A stretch of DNA of 20,997 nucleotides from an uncultured Eubacteriales bacterium (GTDB taxonomy: Bacteria > Bacillota > Clostridia > Christensenellales > Aristaeellaceae): positions 1 through 20,997 of the forward strand of contig UQEF01000046.1 of the NCBI GenBank assembly GCA_900540045.1. The letters run 5' to 3'. The notes beneath the pieces were generated by a model that was given only the letters and a program-made list of their open reading frames with translations, did no database searches and was not told the DNA's origin. Every line of letters starts with the position of its first letter. Position 1 is the first letter of the stretch. The position numbers were made by a program, and so were the translations under genes. Positions 1 to 5,405 of this stretch are shown in pieces.

Positions 1-83
1 TGTCCGCCACGGCGGGCGGAATCGCGGCGGCGGTATTCTTCGGAACGCTGATCGCGCTGGCCTTCAAACCTCGCGCCAAATAG
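1..83 (+). CDS. C-terminal end of a membrane protein (partial)
   Basis: Reading from position 3, the window opens inside a plus-strand frame that ends at the TAG at 81-83. The 26 visible residues are an Ala/Gly-rich stretch, then a hydrophobic run (AAAVFFGTLIALAF), then a short basic tail (KPRAK). This is typical of a last transmembrane helix followed by a cytoplasmic tail, as in many transporters or permeases. The family cannot be named from so few residues. The frame is open to the left edge and high-GC codon use matches the neighbours, so it is probably a real gene end. Confidence 0.55.
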   Translation, partial: SATAGGIAAAVFFGTLIALAFKPRAK

Positions 84-300
84 CCGTTTTTTCTGAAGGC
101 CCGGGCTTTGGGGGACGGTTGACAGGACGCCCCCTCCTTTGAGGCCAACACGTGCAGGATGGGTTTGCAGGCCTTGCCGGGCTGGATACCGGCTGCCGGC
201 AAGGCAGCATCGTCCCTCCCCGCTCGTCCCCCTCATTCGTGCCCCGGCCGGGATTTCGGTCTGCGGCCCCAGGCGATATTCAGATCCGGCGATAAACTTT
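84..300. other. Non-coding stretch before the sigma operon, with one hairpin
   Basis: No convincing gene is seen between the partial gene and the sigma-factor leader. Short open frames exist on both strands but lack ribosome binding sites and recognisable proteins. A T-run lies at 86-91. A perfect 10-bp inverted repeat (GCCTTGCCGG at 171-180 with CCGGCAAGGC at 196-205, 15-nt loop) lies in the middle. It has no T-tract after it, so it is not an obvious terminator. Confidence 0.5.
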
Positions 301-348
301 TGGGCTTCGGTCCTCCAAACCTCCTGAAACAGGTTTTCTGACACGCTG
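301..348 (+). repeat. Intergenic repeat, copy A
   Basis: This is the weakest of three related intergenic segments, with copies B at 3524-3573 and C at 16351-16401. The shared order is a small GC hairpin capped by a tetraloop (here GGGC-TTCG-GTCC), then CTCC(A/G)AACCTC, a second small hairpin (CCTG-AAA-CAGG), then GGTTTT followed by TGACA and CTG. As in the other copies, a stronger unique hairpin follows at once (350-383). All three lie in the same orientation. Function is unknown; a dispersed intergenic repeat or RNA element is the best description. Confidence 0.55.
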
Positions 349-349
349 C

Positions 350-383
350 GGCGGTCCCGTTTTTCCGGGGCCGCCCTTTTTTT
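350..383 (+). terminator. Rho-independent terminator
   Basis: GGCGG (350-354) pairs with CCGCC (371-375), T355 forms a wobble with G370, and CCCG (356-359) pairs with CGGG (366-369). The loop is short and T-rich, and a run of seven T follows at 377-383. It would stop plus-strand transcription coming from the left and insulates the ECF promoter just downstream. Confidence 0.8.
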
Positions 384-392
384 CCTGACTTT

Positions 393-418
393 GCAAACTT
401 TCCGTCCGGCCGCGCGTC
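393..418 (+). promoter_or_regulatory. Candidate ECF-sigma promoter of the sigma operon
   Basis: GCAAAC (393-398) and CGTC (415-418, followed by TA) are separated by 16 nt. This resembles the ECF pattern TGAAAC-N16-CGTC known for Bacillus SigM/SigW-type factors. It sits just after a terminator and about 50 nt before the ECF sigma gene, as expected for autoregulation. The match is by eye and untested. Confidence 0.5.
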
Positions 419-467
419 TATCAGGTGAAGGCCTTCAAATGAACCAACCGGCAAGGAGGACAGCCTC

Positions 468-935
468 ATGGACAAGATCGGCTTCGAGGCGAGGGTGCGG
501 GCGCTGTGGCCGGGCATGGTGCGCCTGGCACGGTGCGTTACGCACAGCCATGCCGACGCCGAGGACGCCGCCGCGCAGGCGGTGCTCAACTGCTACCGCC
601 GCCTCGCCTCGCTCCGGCGGGAGGACGCGTTCGACGCGTGGCTGATGCGTGCCTGCCTCAACGAAGCGCGCAACATCCTGCGCCGCCGGGGCCGCGTGGA
701 GCTGCGCGGCGACTGGCCCGATACGCCTGCCGGCACGGACGGCGGCCCGGAGCTCACGCCGCTTCTGATGCGTCTTGACGAAAAGGAGCGCGTGCCGCTG
801 GAACTGATGTATTTTGAAAACTATCCGCTGGAAGAGATCGCCGCGGTGCTGGGCGTGCCACGCGGCACCGCCGCCTCACGCCTGAGCCGTGGGCGGCGCC
901 GCCTGAGAGAGATCCTTGAGAAAGAGGGACTTTGA
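468..935 (+). CDS. ECF-family RNA polymerase sigma factor
   Basis: The 155-residue protein is the usual size of an ECF (group IV) sigma factor. Region 2 lies at about residues 8-70 (LARCVTHSHADAEDAAAQAV, then DAFDAWLMRACLNEARNILRRR), and region 4 at about 98-150, with the helix-turn-helix YPLEEIAAVLGVPRGTAASRLSRGRRRLRE. It would direct polymerase to a small regulon that probably includes its own operon, given the promoter-like site at 393-418. The ATG at 468 follows AAGGAGG with 8-nt spacing. The next gene starts 2 nt after its stop and encodes a single-pass membrane protein, the usual arrangement for a sigma/anti-sigma pair. The inducing signal cannot be read from the sequence. Confidence 0.92.
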   Translation: MDKIGFEARVRALWPGMVRLARCVTHSHADAEDAAAQAVLNCYRRLASLRREDAFDAWLMRACLNEARNILRRRGRVELRGDWPDTPAGTDGGPELTPLLMRLDEKERVPLELMYFENYPLEEIAAVLGVPRGTAASRLSRGRRRLREILEKEGL

Positions 936-937
936 CG

Positions 938-1699
938 ATGGATGACAGAGCATTTGACCGCGCCATGCGCATGCTGGCCGCACGGGAACGTCCGCCCGAA
1001 GCTGGTGCCCGGCTCGCGCAGGTGCTTTCCTCGCTGCCGGACGCGCCGGCACCCCGTCGCCGCATGGGGCGGCGGCTTGTCCCCGCGCTGGCCGCGGCGC
1101 TGCTGATCTGCGCCACGGCGATAGCGGCGCAGCTGGGGCTTTTGTCCTTTTGGGAAACAAACCCGTACCGGCTGTTTCACAACCGCGAGCGCGTCCGGCC
1201 GGCGCTCAGCGTGCGGCCTCTTGACGTAACGGACGCTTCGGGCCTGCGGCTCACGGAGGTCTCCGCGCTGGACGCGGCGTGGATCGAAGGGCGGCTCACG
1301 CTGGCCCTCCGCGTGGCGGCGAAAGACGGTCGGCCGCTGACCGTCGGGCTGACGGAGGAGGACGGCATCCTCCTCCCGGACGGGCAGGATGCATCCGGCC
1401 CGGTGCTTTTGGAGGACGGCTTCGCCTGCTATACCCGTTCCGGCGGCGTGGACGGCTGGCCGGATACCGGCCTGTCCGTTGCCTGTCAGCCGGATGGGGA
1501 TGGCGTGCTGCTGGCCCTGCAGCTGCCTGCGGACTTCATCACCGCTTCCGACCTGCCCGTCCTCACGGATGGAGACGCGATTTCCCTGCGTCTGGAATGG
1601 ACCGTCTACGATCCCACTCAGGCCCGTGTGGCTATCGAAAGCGCGCTGCTCGCCGCACCGGCCCCCACCGAAGCTGAAAAGGAGGAGATGGACCCATGA
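938..1699 (+). CDS. Membrane-anchored putative anti-sigma factor
   Basis: This 253-residue protein has a short basic N-terminal region (about 1-47), one transmembrane helix (about 48-68, VPALAAALLICATAIAAQLGLLSF) and a roughly 185-residue outer domain with beta-rich character. Topology and position right after an ECF sigma gene suggest an anti-sigma factor holding the sigma at the membrane. The HxxxCxxC zinc motif of the ZAS class is absent, so it would belong to another class, perhaps the DUF4179-like ones. ATG 938 is preferred over the upstream TTG at 932 because the GAGG at 924-928 is correctly spaced for ATG. Its stop overlaps the next start (ATGA at 1696-1699). Assignment as anti-sigma rests on context rather than a recognised domain. 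Confidence 0.7.
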   Translation: MDDRAFDRAMRMLAARERPPEAGARLAQVLSSLPDAPAPRRRMGRRLVPALAAALLICATAIAAQLGLLSFWETNPYRLFHNRERVRPALSVRPLDVTDASGLRLTEVSALDAAWIEGRLTLALRVAAKDGRPLTVGLTEEDGILLPDGQDASGPVLLEDGFACYTRSGGVDGWPDTGLSVACQPDGDGVLLALQLPADFITASDLPVLTDGDAISLRLEWTVYDPTQARVAIESALLAAPAPTEAEKEEMDP

Positions 1700-2700
1700 A
1701 GCGCGCCTGGACTTATCTGCTGGTGTTGTGTCTGCTGCTGCCCTGCGCAGCGGATGCCGCAAAGGCGCGCGATGCGTCGGGCGTAACCGCGAGCGGCGGG
1801 CGGCTTCGGGGCGACATCGTGGGCGTGAGCGGGGAAAGCGGCGAAACAGCGCTGGCCCTGCGTGTGGACTGCCCCGTACCCCCGGAGTTTACGCCTGAGC
1901 AGCTGGCCGTTCTGACCACCGAATGGATCGTGCCGGACGAAACCGCCGTGGGCGAAGCCATGCGTGCGACCGGCGCGGACTGGAGCGACGGAGTGCTGAA
2001 ACGCTTTGGCCCCGCCTTTGCGGCCGGAAGCGCCGCTCCCCTCTCCCCCGCCGCAAGCGGCACGGACGCAGACGGCGCGCGTGAGCGGGCTCGCGCCACG
2101 GCGCTGAGCTTCCTTTTGGACTGTGGCCTGAGCGAGGGGCACGTGATCCACCTTCTCCGCCCGGAGGACGAGGCGCGGCTCTACGCTATGAACGAGGCCC
2201 CCGAAGCGCGGGAGGCCTTCGTGCGGCGCAGTCTGGCCGAATGGTTTACCCCCCGGGTGGATTACACCTGGGTACAGCTTGCCTTCTCCTTGCGCGGCCT
2301 GCCCGTATCCCCCTGCACCTGGACGGGGGCGGACGGGGTTGGCCACAGCTGCGTGGCCAACCTCTATGTGGGCGATAGCGGCGAGATGCGTGATTTCACC
2401 TTGTCCTATGCCCCGCGCGAGGTGAGTGCCGCGCCTTATGCCGGCGCGGTAAAAACGCCGCTGGAGGCGCTTGAGGACCTGGCACGGCAGTTTGACTGCA
2501 TCCAGCCCGTTCCCCGCGAGGATGAGCGTGGGCGCGCCCTGCCCGCCCACTGGCCCGTGGTGCTGGACATCCGCCCCGCCTATCACACCGCTGACGGCGT
2601 GACCTTTTTCCCCGCCTGGCTGGTCGCCACCGCCTGGCAGGATTCGCACGGCCAGACCGGCATGCCCTGGCTTGTCGCCATCGACGCACGCAGGCCCTGA
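1696..2700 (+). CDS. Exported protein of unknown function, sigma-operon member
   Basis: The 334-residue protein begins with a clear signal peptide (MKRAWTYLLVLCLLLPCAADA, cleavage likely near AADA-AK), with no lipobox cysteine. The mature part carries no family I can name. It has Trp- and Tyr-containing segments near the C-terminus (PAYHTADGVTFFPAWLVATAW) that recall the repeated beta modules of exported Clostridia proteins of the DUF6034 type; this is only a resemblance. The gene overlaps the putative anti-sigma gene by four bases, so translation is probably coupled. By analogy with other ECF loci it may act outside the membrane in sensing or envelope response. Confidence 0.75.
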   Translation: MKRAWTYLLVLCLLLPCAADAAKARDASGVTASGGRLRGDIVGVSGESGETALALRVDCPVPPEFTPEQLAVLTTEWIVPDETAVGEAMRATGADWSDGVLKRFGPAFAAGSAAPLSPAASGTDADGARERARATALSFLLDCGLSEGHVIHLLRPEDEARLYAMNEAPEAREAFVRRSLAEWFTPRVDYTWVQLAFSLRGLPVSPCTWTGADGVGHSCVANLYVGDSGEMRDFTLSYAPREVSAAPYAGAVKTPLEALEDLARQFDCIQPVPREDERGRALPAHWPVVLDIRPAYHTADGVTFFPAWLVATAWQDSHGQTGMPWLVAIDARRP

Positions 2701-2709
2701 CATGCGCAA

Positions 2710-2765
2710 AGCGGCGCGCACCCTTCCCCGGCCCCGTTGGACCGCCCGGAAGGGCGCGCGCCGCT
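2710..2765. repeat. Long inverted repeat between convergent genes
   Basis: An 18-bp near-perfect inverted repeat runs from 2710-2727 to 2748-2765, with a 20-nt GC-rich loop. On the plus-strand RNA it contains one A-C mismatch, but on the minus-strand RNA the same pair becomes a G-U wobble, so all 18 positions pair. It lies at the end of the sigma operon and about 80 bp beyond the SpoVM-like gene that converges on it. It may end transcription from one or both sides, yet neither side has more than a three-base T-run. Confidence 0.5.
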
Positions 2766-2844
2766 GGTTGGCAACGCCATGGGGGATTTGCCGGTCATTT
2801 CACAGGGCGCACCCACGCTTCCGGGGTGTCGCCCGCTGCGCCGG

Positions 2845-2925
2845 TTAGGCGCGCCTGCGCAGAAACAGCCGAAAGAATCCGCTTAAGAACCTTGGCGCAC
2901 GCACGCAGATCATCCTGACTGACAA
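2845..2925 (-). CDS. spoVM: SpoVM-like sporulation peptide, 26 residues, TTG start
   Basis: The minus-strand frame from TTG at 2925 to TAA at 2845 encodes exactly 26 residues, the length of Bacillus SpoVM. The core APRFLSGFFRLFL aligns with the SpoVM core LPKFLGGIVRAML: a proline, a Phe-Leu pair, a small Gly position, a conserved Arg, then an amphipathic hydrophobic face and a basic tail. SpoVM inserts shallowly into the convex forespore membrane and recruits SpoIVA to start coat assembly. A perfect GGAGGTGA (complement of 2931-2938) lies 5 nt before TTG and overlaps the TGA of the upstream gene, so translation is probably coupled. An in-frame ATG four codons later is too far from that site. 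The proline is at residue 11 rather than 9. Confident by pattern, not by search. Confidence 0.75.
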   Translation of the reverse strand: MSVRMICVRAPRFLSGFFRLFLRRRA

Positions 2926-2930
2926 GTTTC

Positions 2931-3119
2931 TCACCTCCAAGCCTTGCTAAGCCGCAAAAGCAGCGCTCCCGCAACGATCAGCCCCAGCCCCAGCAGCGCC
3001 AGCCACGCCCAGCAGGGAATGCATAAAAACAGCAACAGAACGCCCAGCGCCAGCAGCGCGTAACCGGCGATCATCAACGGCGTGTTTTTCCCGGAGGGAT
3101 AGCATTTTTCTACAGGCAT
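2931..3119 (-). CDS. Small two-helix membrane protein next to the SpoVM-like gene
   Basis: This 62-residue protein has a polar N-terminus (MPVEKCYPSGKN), two hydrophobic helices (about residues 14-33, MIAGYALLALGVLLLFLCIP, and about 36-56, AWLALLGLGLIVAGALLL) and a basic tail (RLSKAWR). ATG at 3119 is preceded by GAGGTGA with 6-nt spacing. Its TGA at 2931-2933 lies inside the ribosome binding site of the SpoVM-like gene, so the two form one operon. I do not recognise a named family. The pairing suggests a role in sporulation or at a membrane, as an inference from context. Confidence 0.75.
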   Translation of the reverse strand: MPVEKCYPSGKNTPLMIAGYALLALGVLLLFLCIPCWAWLALLGLGLIVAGALLLRLSKAWR

Positions 3120-3142
3120 GCGGCGTCACCTCGCTCATTTCC

Positions 3143-3170
3143 ACTATATGCGCCCCGCGCCGAAAGATGC
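3143..3170 (-). promoter_or_regulatory. Possible sigma-E-type promoter for the SpoVM-like operon
   Basis: On the minus strand GCATCTT (3170-3164) is followed after 13 nt by CATATAGT (3150-3143). Both resemble the Bacillus sigma-E boxes (GCATATT and CATACANT), although the spacing is one or two bases short. The position would give a short leader carrying the GAGGTGA of the 62-residue gene. spoVM is transcribed by sigma-E in Bacillus, which is why this weak match is listed. Confidence 0.3.
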
Positions 3171-3182
3171 GGGGGCTTTTTT
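3152..3182 (+). terminator. Plus-strand terminator-like hairpin with no plus-strand gene upstream
   Basis: GCCCCGC (3152-3158) pairs with GCGGGGGC (3169-3176, one bulged G), and six T follow at 3177-3182. This is a good intrinsic terminator shape for plus-strand RNA. The only genes to its left within 450 bp are on the minus strand, so it would end read-through or antisense RNA across the SpoVM-like operon. It also overlaps that operon's candidate promoter. Confidence 0.5.
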
Positions 3183-3245
3183 CATGAATAATTGGAAAAA
3201 AGCGGTGGTCTGCTCCGTCTATGATATTGAAAGGGGGTGCGCATC

Positions 3246-3425
3246 ATGGAGGGAGACGGGCGCGAGTGGCGTCTGGAAGAGTCAAAAGCCCTTTTGAGAG
3301 GTACAGCCAAGCGCATTCAGAACCCCGATGCCTTCTCTCTGTGGGCAGCCTGTTTCGCTGACATGTGCGGTAAATTTGGAAGTCCTGCGCAGCAAGGTTC
3401 GCCGTTTCCCTCCCACGAGCCCTGA
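3246..3425 (+). CDS. Possible short protein of unknown function
   Basis: A 59-residue frame starts at ATG 3246, with AGGGGG eight bases upstream; a GTG at 3237 lies inside that motif and is less likely. The first 45 residues are reasonably protein-like (MEGDGREWRLEESKALLRG, then FSLWAACFADMCGKFG). The last part runs into low-complexity sequence just before the hairpins and repeat copy B. No family is recognised and no transmembrane segment is clear. It may be a chance frame; the ribosome binding site is the only positive evidence. Confidence 0.25.
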   Translation: MEGDGREWRLEESKALLRGTAKRIQNPDAFSLWAACFADMCGKFGSPAQQGSPFPSHEP

Positions 3426-3434
3426 AGGGAATAA

Positions 3435-3468
3435 AGGGAAGCGCCGTCCTGTGGACTGACGCTTCCCT
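3435..3468. repeat. Hairpin AGGGAAGCG / CGCTTCCCT
   Basis: A perfect 9-bp stem (3435-3443 with 3460-3468) encloses a 16-nt loop that itself contains GTCC-TGT-GGAC. A second short stem, GCGCC-TGC-GGCGC, follows at 3472-3484. There is no T-tract. The hairpin lies upstream of repeat copy B in otherwise gene-free sequence. Confidence 0.5.
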
Positions 3469-3523
3469 TCGGCGCCTGCGGCGCGGCAGGGGAAACGTGC
3501 GTCGCTGGATTCGGAATACAGCT

Positions 3524-3573
3524 CGGAGGGCTGCGGCCCTCCGAACCTCTCAAAAGAGTTTTTGACAGCCTGA
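3524..3573 (+). repeat. Intergenic repeat, copy B
   Basis: This is the best-formed copy of the repeat shared with 301-348 and 16351-16401. CGGAGGGC (3524-3531) pairs perfectly with GCCCTCCG (3536-3543) around a TGCG loop. AACCTCT-CAAA-AGAGTT then forms a second stem with one bulged C, followed by TTTTTGACAGCCTGA. Similarity to copy C extends about 30 bp to the left, through GGAAACGT and TTCGGA blocks. A strong hairpin at 3573-3609 follows, as hairpins follow the other copies. Confidence 0.65.
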
Positions 3574-3609
3574 ATCGGGCCCGCCGCTCGATAGGCGGCG
3601 GGCCCGATT
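3573..3609. repeat. Perfect 15-bp hairpin after repeat copy B
   Basis: AATCGGGCCCGCCGC (3573-3587) and its exact reverse complement (3595-3609) flank a 7-nt loop. It lies 33 bp beyond the stop codon of the minus-strand ParB-like gene, so it could end that transcript, although no T-run follows on either strand. Factor-assisted termination or an RNA-protecting stem are alternatives. Confidence 0.6.
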
Positions 3610-3641
3610 GTGAAAAACGGCTGCCTGCTTCCAGGCGTCCG

Positions 3642-4406
3642 TTACCTTCTGCCCAGTCTGGCAGCGGTCTGCATGGGCATGTCGATGCGAACCTCAGCCA
3701 CCCGCTGCCCCACGTTCACCTGCATGCGGGCGTCCAGCCCCGCATCGCGCATCTGCTCCACCACACCGCGGATCGCGTTGACGTACAGGCGATAATCGCG
3801 GATCAGGGGCTTCATATGCCGTCCGCCCGCCAGAGGAACGGGCATGCGCGCCAACACGTCGCTGACCAGCCGTTCCGTATCCGTCACGCTCAGCTTCTCC
3901 TCGATCACATGCCTGAGCACGCGCAGGCGCCCCTGAATGCCCGGCACGCGCAAAAGCGCCTGGGCATAGCCCTCGCACAGGCCATGCTCGCGCAGCAGCC
4001 CCATCACCTCGTCGCCCAGATTCAAAAGGCGCAGCTTTTTGCGGATGGTGGCGGGCGTACGCCCGATGCGCGCGGCCAGCTCCTTGGGGTCCATCCCCGC
4101 GGCCAGAAGCGCCCGGTATTCCTCCGCCTCGTCCAGATAATGCAGACGGCCGCGCATCAGCTGGTCCAAAAGCCGCGCCACGCGCCTTTCCATACATTCC
4201 GCGGGGCAGGTAACCGCATCCACACAGGCCTGACCCGCATCCCGCATGCGCCGCAGGGTGTTGAGTCCGCTCACCAGCGTATAGCGCCCATCCGGGCGCT
4301 GGGACAACACCACCGCGCCGTCGGGCTCGCCCTCCGCGCTTTCTTCCCAGGGTTCCACGATCTCACCGATGGGTACCCATCGTACCTGATTGGCCGCCGC
4401 TTGCAT
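3642..4406 (-). CDS. ParB-like nucleoid/partition protein with atypical N-terminus
   Basis: This 254-residue protein follows rsmG, where Firmicutes usually encode Noc or ParB. The helix-turn-helix is clear at about 106-130 (DPKELAARIGRTPATIRKKLRLLNL), and the C-terminal half is helical. The N-terminal CTP-binding domain is reduced: the segment around the usual NPYQPR box is missing, and the GERRxxA motif reads SGLNTLRRMRDAG (residues 46-58), lacking the ERR triplet. It also lacks the amphipathic N-terminal helix of Noc. It could be a divergent Noc or a ParB-like regulator without CTPase cycling. ATG 4406 is chosen over the longer frame because AAAGGAGG lies 7 nt upstream. No parA or second parB is visible here. 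Confidence 0.8.
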   Translation of the reverse strand: MQAAANQVRWVPIGEIVEPWEESAEGEPDGAVVLSQRPDGRYTLVSGLNTLRRMRDAGQACVDAVTCPAECMERRVARLLDQLMRGRLHYLDEAEEYRALLAAGMDPKELAARIGRTPATIRKKLRLLNLGDEVMGLLREHGLCEGYAQALLRVPGIQGRLRVLRHVIEEKLSVTDTERLVSDVLARMPVPLAGGRHMKPLIRDYRLYVNAIRGVVEQMRDAGLDARMQVNVGQRVAEVRIDMPMQTAARLGRR

Positions 4407-4562
4407 GTAACGGCCTCCTTTGCTCAACGGATCGGACGCGCCCAGAGGCCGCACATGCCCTCCCCCTTGACATGCGGGGCCTCACGGGCGCGCCCATGTC
4501 TATGTCATTCCTCCCCAGCCGGGCGCTTTCCTGCCGGGGCAGCAGGGGAACCGTTCGACAGC

Positions 4563-4596
4563 AAAAGCGCGGCGCGCCCGAAAAAGAGCGCGCCGC
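4563..4596 (-). terminator. Terminator after rsmG
   Basis: On the minus strand GCGGCGCGC (4596-4588) pairs perfectly with GCGCGCCGC (4577-4569), with a 10-nt loop. After a GC pair it is followed by TTTT (4566-4563). It lies 20 bp after the rsmG stop and separates it from the ParB-like gene. The rest of the gap, 4407-4562, holds no gene that I can support and no clear promoter, so some read-through into the ParB-like gene is possible. Confidence 0.6.
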
Positions 4597-4616
4597 ATGT
4601 CGGTTTTTGACGAATT

Positions 4617-5405
4617 CTATTTTTTTGTATTCCCCATTCCCAGCGGGGCACGGCCGGGTGTGCCGGCTTTTCGGGGATATTGTCGAACGGTTTTTTCCTT
4701 CTTGCGGCAGGCGACGATGATGTGCCGCCAGTCCGGCTGCCCCGGAACGTCTGCCGGCAGCACCTCCAGCGCGCCGCCCCCCAGCATCCGGGCGGCCCGG
4801 CCTCCCGCCTCCAGCTCGTCCTGCGCGGCGGGACCCTTGTAGCAGAGCATGCGCCCGCCCACCGCCACAAAGGGCAGCATCAGCTCGCACAGCACCGGCA
4901 GCGGAGCCACCGCCCGCGCCACGGCCAAGTCGTAGCGCTCGCGGTGTTCCGGATTGCGCGCGCCGTCCTCGGCCCGTGCATGCACCAGGCGTACATGGGT
5001 CAGTCCCAGTTCCTCCACCACGGCCGTGAGGAAGGAAATCCGCTTCTGAAGCGCATCCAGCAGCGTCACCTGCAGGTCCGGCCGGGCGATGGCCAGCGGC
5101 AGGCCGGGAAAGCCCGCGCCGCTCCCTACGTCAATCACCCGCGCGCCATGCGCAAACAGCCCCTCCAGCCGCAGGGGTGCCAGCGAATCCAGATAATGCC
5201 GGTAGAGCGCCACCGCAAAGTCCGTATCGCCGGTCAGGTTCATGCGAGCGTTCCACTCACACAGCAGCCGGTGATAGCGGGCAAGGCGCGCCGGCGCGGC
5301 GGCGTCCGCGCCCAGACCATCCAGGTGCCGCGCCAGTTCCGCCTCCCACGCATCTAGATTTACAGCTTCAGCCCCAGGTATTTCACGCCCCAGTATTTCA
5401 CCCAT
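4617..5405 (-). CDS. rsmG: 16S rRNA (guanine-N7) methyltransferase RsmG (GidB)
   Basis: RsmG methylates G527 (E. coli numbering) of 16S rRNA with S-adenosylmethionine; loss gives low-level streptomycin resistance in several bacteria. Family marks are present: YHRLLCEWNARMNLTGDTD (44-62), HYLDSLAPL (70-78), the SAM-binding motif RVIDVGSGAGFPGLPLAI (89-106), LLDALQKRISFL (115-126), ARAVAPLPVLCELMLPF (163-179) and YKGP (189-192). ATG 5405 overlaps the end of the ydcF-like gene by 46 bases and is backed only by a weak GAGG. No later start precedes the conserved region, because the natural family start corresponds to VNLDAW at residue 15. At 262 residues it is a little longer than the usual 240 or so, mostly through a basic C-terminal tail. 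Confidence 0.93.
   Translation of the reverse strand: MGEILGREIPGAEAVNLDAWEAELARHLDGLGADAAAPARLARYHRLLCEWNARMNLTGDTDFAVALYRHYLDSLAPLRLEGLFAHGARVIDVGSGAGFPGLPLAIARPDLQVTLLDALQKRISFLTAVVEELGLTHVRLVHARAEDGARNPEHRERYDLAVARAVAPLPVLCELMLPFVAVGGRMLCYKGPAAQDELEAGGRAARMLGGGALEVLPADVPGQPDWRHIIVACRKKEKTVRQYPRKAGTPGRAPLGMGNTKK

Noticed and set aside
139..341. Short plus-strand frames in the leader of the sigma operon
   Set aside because: They have no ribosome binding site, are Arg/Pro-rich in the manner of shadow frames, and run into the repeat and terminator.
1618..2721. A 367-codon minus-strand frame opposite the exported protein gene
   Set aside because: The plus-strand gene has a signal peptide and coupled start; the antisense product has no recognisable features.
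4407..4562. parS or Noc-binding site near the ParB-like gene
   Set aside because: No match to the TGTTNCACGTGAAACA or ATTTCCCGGGAAAT types was found; only an imperfect GAGGCC/GGGCCTC inverted repeat without clear meaning.
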